Shown here piece by piece: positions 10,079 to 17,207 of a DNA stretch of 64,000 nucleotides. The DNA comes from Mucilaginibacter kameinonensis (lineage in GTDB: Bacteria; Bacteroidota; Bacteroidia; Sphingobacteriales; Sphingobacteriaceae). Below the pieces are notes generated by a model. That model was not told where the DNA came from. It saw only the letters and a list, made by a program, of their open reading frames with translations, and did not search any database. The DNA lies in contig NZ_RCWZ01000003.1 of assembly GCF_003675385.1 (NCBI RefSeq), positions 682,001 through 746,000 on the forward strand, in the 5' to 3' direction. A program made the position numbers and the translations under genes. Every line of letters starts with the position of its first letter. Position 1 is the stretch's first letter.

Positions 10079-11080
10079 TCATGGCAATAAAATATGTGCC
10101 GTATCCATCCATTTCTTAATCAGCACAACACGATCTTTCATAAACTTAGGCCCCCAGAACAAGTTGGACCAGTCATCAAAGTTTTCGCACTGAAAGCCAA
10201 AGTAAAACAGCCAGAAACCAAAACCTAAATATGGAATAGCGGCAATTTCTGCGTTTGATAGCGGTCGTACTTTACGATAACTATCAACAAAGATCCCGAA
10301 GGCATCACGCGCCTCCTGCTCTGTGATTTTACCGTAGGTAAACTCTAAAAAGTAGTGAACAAAAAAAGAAGCAATATCGTAGGCCAATAGTCCTTTTCCC
10401 ACGAAATCAAAATCAAAAAAGGTTATCTCATTATCAATGTTGAAATGAAAATTTTTAGGCATGAAATCAAAGTGACAATAGCCATAACTAAAACTCTCGT
10501 CAAATTGATTATATCGCTCAATTACTTCCGCCGCAGTTTGCTTTAGATAGGCATAATCATCTTCCAGCCCCGCGAATGCAGGCTCAAGGATCTTTAACGG
10601 ATTAACGAAAACAGTTTCTATTGAATACTGCTGACGATGATGGCTAAGCTCAATTGATGAAGTTATATGATGTACAGCCGCCATCTCCCGGCCTACAGTT
10701 CCAAGCTGAGCATCGCTCATGGCATAAACAACGCTGCCTTGCGCCCAAGAAAATAAGACGCCATAGCGTGTTCCTTCCGCCGCGTTGAAAGCTTGTATAG
10801 CATCACCATTCTTGTCAGGAATTGGTCGCGATACTTTTGCGCCGCGTTGAAACAGGGTGTTCAATAATTCTACTTCTCCCCTGATCTCTTCGAGCTTCCG
10901 GTGCGCATCACGATAAATTTTGAAAATGAATTTTTCTGTCGTGTTCTCAATAATGTAAGTATCGCTCACATTACGGATCAATAGCCTGCAGGTAGTATTG
11001 CTTAAACCATAACGTTCCTGAAGTTTTACATTGAGCGCTTTCGACGATAAGGTTGAGTATTGCGTGGGGAAGATTTCCAT
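10079..11080 (-). CDS. Phosphotransferase of the aminoglycoside/choline kinase (APH) fold
   Basis: A 333-residue cytoplasmic small-molecule kinase. The Brenner-type catalytic loop reads CHFDFMPKN (H203, D205, N210), and the metal-binding segment FFDFDF follows at 221-226. The N-lobe has FIFKIYRD with the likely ATP-anchoring Lys near 54. This fold covers aminoglycoside, choline, homoserine and fructosamine kinases. Nothing in the neighbourhood points to a substrate, so antibiotic resistance should not be assumed. Confidence 0.85.
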   Translation of the reverse strand: MEIFPTQYSTLSSKALNVKLQERYGLSNTTCRLLIRNVSDTYIIENTTEKFIFKIYRDAHRKLEEIRGEVELLNTLFQRGAKVSRPIPDKNGDAIQAFNAAEGTRYGVLFSWAQGSVVYAMSDAQLGTVGREMAAVHHITSSIELSHHRQQYSIETVFVNPLKILEPAFAGLEDDYAYLKQTAAEVIERYNQFDESFSYGYCHFDFMPKNFHFNIDNEITFFDFDFVGKGLLAYDIASFFVHYFLEFTYGKITEQEARDAFGIFVDSYRKVRPLSNAEIAAIPYLGFGFWLFYFGFQCENFDDWSNLFWGPKFMKDRVVLIKKWMDTAHILLP

Positions 11081-11171
11081 AGGTAAACAAAGTTAGCTTA
11101 TAATCTGCAACCCGCTACGCATTTCAAAAACCTATTTATATTTTGTATGTTTAGCCTATAACCTACACACT

Positions 11172-11741
11172 ATGAAAAAGTTACTGCTATTTATATTTAC
11201 TGTGTTTTGCCCGGCGATATTGCTGGCCCAAACCGTAGATAAAAGCAATAACATCCCAACAGGGGCAACCATGCTTCCTAATAATGATATTGTAAAAAAT
11301 ATATCATTAGTGCCCTATATCCACACGTTTTATCTTTTTATATTAAAAACCCATCTAACCCGTACCTATACCAGCCGCGGACCAATCACCATGTTTGTAC
11401 CTGTTGATGAGGGATACACCGATATGCCTACCGGCAGATTTGATTCGCTTGCCAAACCGGCGCACATCTGGGAGCTTACCGACCTGGTTACCTACCATGC
11501 CATTGCAGGGCAGCTCAAAGCAAAAGACATTCAGAAAAAGATTAGCAAGGGAAAAGGCATGGCTACGTTTACTACCCTTTCGGGCGGTAAACTGTTCGCT
11601 AAAATAGATAGCAATAACAATATAGTTTTGGTTGACGGCAATGGAGGTAAAAGCGTGATCAGCCAGTTTGACATTAAACAAAACAACGGCATTATACACC
11701 TGGTGAGTAAGGTATTGGTGCCTAAAAAGAAGATTATATAA
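11172..11741 (+). CDS. Secreted fasciclin (FAS1) domain protein
   Basis: A 189-residue protein with a signal peptide ending near AILLAQ (residue 20) and one FAS1 domain. The H1-like motif GPITMFVPVDEGY (about 75-87) and the H2-like end NNGIIHLVSKVLVP (about 171-184) frame the domain. FAS1 domains act in adhesion and matrix contact; in Bacteroidota single-domain copies are common surface or periplasmic proteins of unknown partner. Confidence 0.88.
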   Translation: MKKLLLFIFTVFCPAILLAQTVDKSNNIPTGATMLPNNDIVKNISLVPYIHTFYLFILKTHLTRTYTSRGPITMFVPVDEGYTDMPTGRFDSLAKPAHIWELTDLVTYHAIAGQLKAKDIQKKISKGKGMATFTTLSGGKLFAKIDSNNNIVLVDGNGGKSVISQFDIKQNNGIIHLVSKVLVPKKKII

Positions 11742-11767
11742 ACATACCCTCTGATGACAATCTCCCG

Positions 11768-11798
11768 ATACTATAATTACGTATTTGAGTTATAGTAT
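11768..11798 (+). terminator. Weak A/T-rich hairpin after the fasciclin gene
   Basis: The 9-base arms 11768-11776 and 11790-11798 are perfectly complementary. They lie 26 bases after the fasciclin stop and are followed by an A/T-rich stretch. Stability is low, so the role as a terminator is tentative. Confidence 0.35.
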
Positions 11799-11858
11799 AT
11801 AAAAGTTCCTTCCCTTAAAAAAGGAGCGTGGTTTTAAATACCATCAAAAATACAAGTT

Positions 11859-12338
11859 ATGAAAACATTCATTTTAGCAGTGATGGCTTTAAGCATCCTG
11901 ACGGCCTTAGGATGTCAAAATACAAACGGACAGGATACCAAACGCAAATTGAGCAAACCTGCTGCCGAATGGAAAAAAACACTTACATCCAATCAATACC
12001 ATATTATGGTTGAAAGCGGTACCGAACCGCCTTATCAGAACGAATATTGGAAGAATCACAAAAAAGGCATTTATGTAAGTGCCGCAACCGGCGACACCCT
12101 ATTTACCTCGGATGATAAATTTGACAGCGGCACGGGCTGGCCAAGTTTTGTTAAACCTGTCGACCCGAAAAAAGTAGCAATAGTTACTGATAACAGCTAC
12201 GGCATGAGCCGCGACGAGGTTATCGAAAAAAGTACAGGCTTACACCTTGGCCACGTGTTTGACGATGGCCCTGCCGACCGCGGCGGCAAAAGGTATTGCA
12301 TGAACTCAGGGGCTTTAAAATTTATTAAAAAGCCATAA
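11859..12338 (+). CDS. msrB: Peptide-methionine (R)-S-oxide reductase MsrB, lipoprotein form
   Basis: Reduces methionine-R-sulfoxide in oxidised proteins. The 159-residue protein has a lipobox TALGC (Cys19), so it is probably tethered in the cell envelope. MsrB hallmarks are present: KFDSGTGWPSF (87-97), HLGHVFDDGP (129-138) and the catalytic RYCMNSGAL (Cys147). Both CxxC pairs that bind structural zinc in many MsrB proteins are absent; the matching places read SAATGD and EKSTG. Cys19 and Cys147 are the only cysteines, so no resolving cysteine is available within the chain. Its 3' end overlaps the convergent gene by 14 bases. Confidence 0.93.
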   Translation: MKTFILAVMALSILTALGCQNTNGQDTKRKLSKPAAEWKKTLTSNQYHIMVESGTEPPYQNEYWKNHKKGIYVSAATGDTLFTSDDKFDSGTGWPSFVKPVDPKKVAIVTDNSYGMSRDEVIEKSTGLHLGHVFDDGPADRGGKRYCMNSGALKFIKKP

Positions 12339-12681
12339 CCCTGCGGTTAGCATTCAGCGATGGGCGCAATTGAGGCCTTACGCGTAAACCTTGCTCATAT
12401 TTTAACCCAATGGTCAGATCTATCCAATCAGCATTAACAGATCTGATCATTTTTTCTTTTTGTGGGCGTGTATAAGTACTCACCACTTTAAAACGTTCCA
12501 TAGCCTGCTCTTCGGTATTGATCTCCTCAAAGTAAACCAAACGGTTAAGCTGCTGCGCGTTGTCAAAAAACAAAGTTGGCATTTCGCTGTAAAACTGGAT
12601 GGTTTTCATCAGGTCTGAACATAAACCAACATGTAAATTTTTACGGTTCCTGTCGGTGATGATATAAACAAAACGTTTCAT
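12325..12681 (-). CDS. GIY-YIG nuclease-like protein, probably inactive
   Basis: A 118-residue protein that follows the UPF0213/YhbQ-like single-domain GIY-YIG pattern: FVYIITDRNRKNLHVGLCSDL at the N-terminus and LVYFEEINTEEQAMERFKVV, TRPQKEKMI and NADWIDL later. The motifs are degenerate: YIG reads HVG, and by eye the usual metal-ligand Glu in the AxxREK helix is replaced by Phe in ERFK. The fold assignment is moderately sure; nuclease activity is doubtful. It is convergent with and overlaps the end of msrB. Confidence 0.7.
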   Translation of the reverse strand: MKRFVYIITDRNRKNLHVGLCSDLMKTIQFYSEMPTLFFDNAQQLNRLVYFEEINTEEQAMERFKVVSTYTRPQKEKMIRSVNADWIDLTIGLKYEQGLRVRPQLRPSLNANRRVMAF

Positions 12682-12767
12682 TTTATGATAAAAAATTTGG
12701 TGAACGGATAATTATTACTAACTTTATGAGCATAAAATTACTAATAAATTTAGCAAATCCAAATTTT

Positions 12768-13544
12768 ATGTCAATAATTTCACAAAATATTAAGTTTCTC
12801 CGCAAAAAGAAAGGGCTTACACAACAGCAATTCGCGGATGAATTAGGTATAAAACGTTCATTAGTAGGTGCATACGAAGAAGATCGGGCTGACCCTAAAT
12901 ATGACTTACTAAAAACATTAGCAACCTATTTTGATGTTACTATTGATGACTTCATTAACGAAACCATCAACGAAAAATGGCAGCCAAAACCCAAAGGTAA
13001 CCCTGCCAACCTGCGGATCCTGAGTATTTCTGTTGATAAGGAAGAAAATGAAAATATAGAAATGGTGCCAGTAAAAGCCAGCGCCGGCTACCTTAATGGT
13101 TACGCCGACCCTGAATACGTAGCCCAGCTCCCCAAGTTTTATCTGCCTATGTTTAAACAGGGTACCTACCGCGCTTTTGAAATCAAAGGAGACTCTATGT
13201 TACCGCTTGTATCCGGTACTATTATAATAGGTGAATATGTAGAAAATTGGGGCGATGTAAAAAGCGGCGAAACCTACGTAGTAATATCTAAGAACGACGG
13301 CGTGGTTTATAAGCGCATTGGCAATAAATTTAAAGAGAACAAAAAGTTAAAGCTTATTTCTGACAACCCGGTTTACGAACCATATGAAATATCGGGCGAA
13401 GACGTGCTGGAACTATGGAAAGCCAAAGGTTATATTTCAACGCAGTTACCGGAGCCATCACCTGCGCCTACTATGGAAAGCCTTACCAGCATGATGGCCC
13501 AGATGCAGCGCTCCATATCTAATTTACAGCAAGGCAACAATTAA
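12768..13544 (+). CDS. XRE-family regulator with LexA-like S24 peptidase domain
   Basis: Residues 1-65 form an XRE helix-turn-helix (LTQQQFADELGIKRSLVGAY), and residues about 95-235 form a LexA/CI-type S24 domain. The catalytic pair is visible as GDSMLP (Ser143) and VVYKRI (Lys182), and an Ala106-Gly107 pair in KASAGYL matches the self-cleavage site of LexA/CI repressors. The start at 12768 gives the normal HTH N-terminus; an in-frame ATG at 12726 would add 14 residues. A proline- and methionine-rich tail follows. It probably represses genes until stress-induced cleavage. No phage genes are adjacent, so a cellular stress regulator is more likely than a prophage repressor. Confidence 0.88.
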   Translation: MSIISQNIKFLRKKKGLTQQQFADELGIKRSLVGAYEEDRADPKYDLLKTLATYFDVTIDDFINETINEKWQPKPKGNPANLRILSISVDKEENENIEMVPVKASAGYLNGYADPEYVAQLPKFYLPMFKQGTYRAFEIKGDSMLPLVSGTIIIGEYVENWGDVKSGETYVVISKNDGVVYKRIGNKFKENKKLKLISDNPVYEPYEISGEDVLELWKAKGYISTQLPEPSPAPTMESLTSMMAQMQRSISNLQQGNN

Positions 13545-13618
13545 GTTACATCAGCTTTTTTAAACCATTACGATATATCTTTATCATACTGTTAAAACGT
13601 AAATAAAATAAAAAAGCT

Positions 13619-13978
13619 ATGAAAAAATTATTGTTAATGTGCTGCTTCCTTTTAGGAATTTCTGCAGCCAGCCATGCGCAAGGCGGCATGAGGAAAAGCC
13701 CTGAAGAAAGAGCTAAAGATTTGCAAACTCAGCTTAAATTAACAGACGATCAAACAACAAAGATCACTGCAGTTTACAAAGAGCAGGCTACCAAAATGGA
13801 CAGCGTACGTACCGCAGCCAATGGCGACAGGGACGCTATGCGCTCTGCAATGCGCCCAATGATGGAAGCAACCAACACCAAGATCAAAGCTATTTTAACA
13901 GCCGACCAAGCTGCGGCTTACGACAAAGCAATGAAGGAAAGAATGGACCGCATGCGCCAGGGTGGCGGTGGCCAGTAA
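13619..13978 (+). CDS. Spy/CpxP-like (DUF4890-type) periplasmic protein
   Basis: A 119-residue exported protein with signal peptide MKKLLLMCCFLLGISAASHAQ and a mature helical, Met/Lys/Asp-rich chain. The repeated pattern LKLTDDQTTKI and ILTADQAAAYDK resembles the LTxxQ motifs of the Spy/CpxP family, which act as periplasmic chaperones or envelope-stress sensors. The C-terminus is glycine-rich. The gene is short, alone, and followed by a strong terminator. Confidence 0.8.
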   Translation: MKKLLLMCCFLLGISAASHAQGGMRKSPEERAKDLQTQLKLTDDQTTKITAVYKEQATKMDSVRTAANGDRDAMRSAMRPMMEATNTKIKAILTADQAAAYDKAMKERMDRMRQGGGGQ

Positions 13979-13992
13979 ACATTATCACATAG

Positions 13993-14020
13993 AAAAAAGC
14001 GACCAATGGTCGCTTTTTTT
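13993..14020 (+). terminator. Intrinsic terminator after Spy-like gene
   Basis: The hairpin arms AAAAAAGCGACCA (13993-14005) and its complement (14007-14019) are followed by a T-run. It starts 15 bases after the stop. Confidence 0.8.
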
Positions 14021-14043
14021 ATTTTTGCACAAAACGAAATATA

Positions 14044-15177
14044 TTGGAACCAGCCGAAGATTTTTTAAAACGCAAATTGCAGGAGCGGCAGCAATCGGGT
14101 ACTTACCGCCAACTGAAGCCAGAAAACGGCTTGGTTGATTTTTGCTCAAACGACTATCTCGGCTTTGCCCATTCTATTGTTTTAAAGCAAAATATCGCCC
14201 ATGAGGTGAACAGCCATCCGCTTAGCCTCAACGGCGCCGCAGGATCAAGGTTACTATCGGGGAATATAAAATATGCTGAAGATCTCGAAAAACAGATTGC
14301 CGCATATCACCAAAGCGAAGCCGGATTGCTTTTCAATTCGGGTTATGACGCTAATCTCGGTCTGCTTTCATCCCTCGCGCAGCGTGGCGATACAATTATT
14401 TTAGATGAACTGGTACATGCCTCCATCATTGATGGAGCGAGATTAAGTTATGCCAATCGCTACAGCTTCCGGCACAATGATCTGGAAAGTTTGGAATCCA
14501 AGCTAAAAATAGCCAAAGGCAACTGTTACGTAGTTATTGAAAGCGTATACTCCATGGATGGCGATACTCCTCCCCTTTTTGAGATTCTCACCCTGACTGA
14601 AAAATATAATGCAGCACTGATTGTTGATGAAGCCCACGCGGTAGGCTTATATCCTAAAGGCCTGGTTTGTGAGCTTGGCCTGCAAGAAAGGATTTTTGCC
14701 AGAGTAGTAACTTTTGGCAAAGCATTGGGGGGACACGGAGCTGTAGTACTCGGCAGTAATTATTTACGCAACTACCTGGTAAATTTTGCACGCTCTTTTA
14801 TTTATACTACGGCAGCATCATTTCATCAACTTGCTGCTATAAAAATGGCTTATCGGCTATTGGAAAACTCCGGCGAAGCCATCACTAACCTGAAACGAAA
14901 CATCGGGCTATTTAAACAGGAAGTAAACACAGGCGAAAATTTTACTTTGCTAAATAGTGACAGCCCTATTCAATGTATTGTACTCAAAAGCAATGAAATG
15001 GCCCGAGAAGCGGCCAGACAATTGCAAATGAATAACCTTGATGTAAGGCCCATTTTAAGCCCTACAGTTGCACAGGGAACTGAGCGGATCAGGATTTGCC
15101 TGCATAGTTTTAATACAGAAAATGACTTAACTTTGCTGACTGTAACTCTTAACAAATTTATACTATTACATGCCTGA
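14044..15177 (+). CDS. bioF: 8-amino-7-oxononanoate synthase-like enzyme (BioF)
   Basis: A PLP enzyme of the alpha-oxoamine synthase group that condenses pimeloyl-thioester with alanine in biotin synthesis. Visible motifs are DFCSNDYLGFA (32-42), DEAHAVG (195-201) and the PLP-lysine motif TFGKALGG (Lys226). The 377-residue length fits. No ATG is available near the N-terminus; TTG at 14044 is the best start and leaves the N-terminus complete. Other alpha-oxoamine synthases look alike, but the directly following bioD settles the role. Confidence 0.9.
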   Translation: MEPAEDFLKRKLQERQQSGTYRQLKPENGLVDFCSNDYLGFAHSIVLKQNIAHEVNSHPLSLNGAAGSRLLSGNIKYAEDLEKQIAAYHQSEAGLLFNSGYDANLGLLSSLAQRGDTIILDELVHASIIDGARLSYANRYSFRHNDLESLESKLKIAKGNCYVVIESVYSMDGDTPPLFEILTLTEKYNAALIVDEAHAVGLYPKGLVCELGLQERIFARVVTFGKALGGHGAVVLGSNYLRNYLVNFARSFIYTTAASFHQLAAIKMAYRLLENSGEAITNLKRNIGLFKQEVNTGENFTLLNSDSPIQCIVLKSNEMAREAARQLQMNNLDVRPILSPTVAQGTERIRICLHSFNTENDLTLLTVTLNKFILLHA

Positions 15178-15787
15178 TAAGCAACCGATATTTATTTCCG
15201 GTATTGATACCGGGATAGGTAAAACCTTGGTTTCGGCTATTTTAACCGAAAAGTTAAACGCTGATTACTGGAAGCCCATACAATCCGGCGACCTTGATAA
15301 AAGCGACACCCTGAAGGTTAAAAGCCTCATCTCAAATCCAGTTACTCAGTTTTTCCCCGAGGCTTACGCGCTTACACAGCCCTTTTCGCCTCACAAATCT
15401 GCAGCTCTTGATAAGGTGACTATAGAGCTGGAAAACATCGTTCTGCCAAAAACAGATAACCAGTTGATCATAGAGGGAGCAGGTGGCCTCATGGTGCCGT
15501 TAAACGATAACTTCCTGATCATCGACCTCATTAAACAACTTAATGCACGGGTGATATTGGTAAGCAAGCACTATTTAGGTAGTATTAACCATACCCTGCT
15601 TTCATTACATGCGCTAAAAAAATATGGTATCCCGGTGATGGGCGTGGTTTTTAACGGAGATAAGGATATTTATTCTAAAAGTTATATCCTTGATTATTCT
15701 GAAGTGGCTGATCTTGGGCAGATTCCAGAATTAGACACTATCAACAAAAAAACTGTTAAAGAGGCCGGTAAGTTTATTACCTTGTAA
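15170..15787 (+). CDS. bioD: Dethiobiotin synthetase (BioD)
   Basis: An ATP-dependent enzyme that closes the ureido ring of dethiobiotin from 7,8-diaminopelargonate and CO2. It has the P-loop GIDTGIGKT (11-19), the KPIQSGD substrate segment (35-41) and IEGAGGLMVPL (about 100-110). The 205-residue length is normal. Its ATG overlaps the bioF stop by 8 bases, which implies translational coupling. The bioA and bioB genes are not in the window. Confidence 0.93.
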   Translation: MPDKQPIFISGIDTGIGKTLVSAILTEKLNADYWKPIQSGDLDKSDTLKVKSLISNPVTQFFPEAYALTQPFSPHKSAALDKVTIELENIVLPKTDNQLIIEGAGGLMVPLNDNFLIIDLIKQLNARVILVSKHYLGSINHTLLSLHALKKYGIPVMGVVFNGDKDIYSKSYILDYSEVADLGQIPELDTINKKTVKEAGKFITL

Positions 15788-15835
15788 CGCCGGCTGTTTA
15801 TAAACCGATATTTGCCGGTTTCGTAAATTCATACT

Positions 15836-16726
15836 ATGAAAAACATTACAGTAATTGGCTCCGGCACCATGGGCAACGGTATTGCCCACACTTTCGCGCA
15901 GCATGGCTTTGAAGTGTCATTGGTTGATATCAGCGATGATGCCCTGAGCAAAGCCCTGCAAACCATCGGCAATAATTTGGACAGGCAGGTAAAAAAAGGA
16001 ACTATCACCGAAGATGTGAAAAGCGACACCCTAAGCCGCATCCGCGTGTTTACAGATTTGGCCGAAGGCGCTCAAAATGCCGACCTTGTAATTGAAGCCG
16101 CTACCGAAAACCAGGAAATAAAGCTCAAACTGTTTAAACAACTCAGCGAAATTTGCAGCGATAAAGTTATCCTTGCATCCAATACCTCATCTATATCCAT
16201 CACTAAAATTGCTTCGGTTACCAAACAACCGGGCAATGTAATAGGCATGCATTTCATGAACCCGGTACCGGTGATGAAGCTTGTTGAGGTGATTAGGGGT
16301 TATGCTACTACTGATGCCGTTACCGAAACCATTATGGAACTTTCACGCACGTTGGGCAAAGACCCGGTTGAAGTAAACGACTACCCGGGTTTTGTAGCCA
16401 ACCGCATTTTAATGCCGATGATAAATGAGGCTATTTACACCTTGTATGAAGGCGTTGCTGGTGTGCAGGAAATTGATACCGTAATGAAGCTTGGCATGGC
16501 CCACCCGATGGGTCCGCTGCAACTGGCCGATTTTATTGGGCTGGATGTTTGTCTTGCCATTTTAAAGGTATTGCATGATGGCTTTGGCAATCCTAAATAT
16601 GCCCCTTGTCCGCTATTGGTAAATATGGTAACAGCGGGCCACTTAGGGGCTAAAACCAACAGTGGATTTTATAAATACACCGCAGGCAGCAAGGATTTGG
16701 TTGTGGCCGATAAATTCAGGGCTTAA
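15836..16726 (+). CDS. 3-hydroxybutyryl-CoA dehydrogenase family protein
   Basis: NAD(P)-dependent oxidation or reduction of 3-hydroxyacyl-CoA. It has the Rossmann motif GSGTMGNGIAHTFAQHG (8-24), the catalytic region HFMNPVPVMKLVEV (about 141-154) and NYPGF-type segment DYPGFVANRILMPMINEA. The 296-residue length is that of stand-alone short-chain HBD enzymes rather than fused FadB. It could serve fatty-acid or amino-acid breakdown or butanoate metabolism; no pathway partners are adjacent. Confidence 0.9.
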   Translation: MKNITVIGSGTMGNGIAHTFAQHGFEVSLVDISDDALSKALQTIGNNLDRQVKKGTITEDVKSDTLSRIRVFTDLAEGAQNADLVIEAATENQEIKLKLFKQLSEICSDKVILASNTSSISITKIASVTKQPGNVIGMHFMNPVPVMKLVEVIRGYATTDAVTETIMELSRTLGKDPVEVNDYPGFVANRILMPMINEAIYTLYEGVAGVQEIDTVMKLGMAHPMGPLQLADFIGLDVCLAILKVLHDGFGNPKYAPCPLLVNMVTAGHLGAKTNSGFYKYTAGSKDLVVADKFRA

Positions 16727-16795
16727 AGCCGGTTAAACTTTCGATGTTAGATGTTGTCAATAGTTATTATAGCGAATAACTAAAAACATCTAAAA

Positions 16796-17086
16796 ATGAA
16801 AACCATTGCTAAATTAGGAATAGTACTTGCCTTAACGGGCTCATTATTTGCATCATGTTCAAGCCAGGCTTATGTAACCGAGCGCCCGGCTGAACCGGTT
16901 TATGTTCGCCCGGTGGCTCCCTACCCTAATGCGGTTTGGGTACCCGGCGAATGGGTTTGGCGCGGCAACCACTACGTTTACCGCCAGGGCTTTTATGCAC
17001 GACCACGTTATAACCGTGTTTACGTACAAGGCCACTGGCAACCAACCAATCGCGGGTACGTTTGGGTGAAGGGATATTGGAGGTAG
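16796..17086 (+). CDS. YXWGXW-repeat small lipoprotein
   Basis: A 96-residue protein with a lipobox LFASC (Cys21) followed by aromatic repeats of the YxWGxW type: AVWVPGEWVWRGNHYVY, RVYVQGHWQP and YVWVKGYWR. Such proteins are small envelope lipoproteins of unknown function. The TAG stop codon is formed by the outer edge of the REP-like element that follows. Confidence 0.85.
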   Translation: MKTIAKLGIVLALTGSLFASCSSQAYVTERPAEPVYVRPVAPYPNAVWVPGEWVWRGNHYVYRQGFYARPRYNRVYVQGHWQPTNRGYVWVKGYWR

Positions 17087-17207
17087 CCTCGCCCCCCAGC
17101 CCCCTAAAGGGGGAGCTATAAACCAAGAAACGCCCCAGATATTATTATTTACCCGGGGCGTTTTAATTAACATTCATTATTCCCCCTTCAGGGGGTTAGG
17201 GGGCTAC
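17083..17207. repeat. REP-like inverted-repeat element between convergent genes
   Basis: Two imperfectly complementary arms (about 17083-17116 and 17180-17207), each built from CCCCCTxAAGGGGG-like palindromes and edged by GTAGCC/GGCTAC, flank an inner hairpin. The outer edges supply the TAG stop codons of both flanking genes (17084-17086 on plus, 17204-17206 on minus). Repeats of this composition are typical of dispersed REP elements; the copy number elsewhere is unknown from this window. Confidence 0.65.
17128..17163. terminator. Bidirectional hairpin inside the REP-like element
   Basis: The arms AAACGCCCC (17128-17136) and its complement (17155-17163) enclose an 18-base A/T-rich loop. It sits midway between two convergent stops and probably terminates both transcripts. 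Confidence 0.6.

Noticed and set aside
10079..11080. Aminoglycoside resistance kinase
   Set aside because: The APH fold is clear, but the family is broad, and neither the sequence nor the neighbours point to an antibiotic substrate.
12768..13544. Prophage repressor
   Set aside because: The protein is CI/LexA-like, but no phage structural, integrase or replication genes are adjacent on either side.
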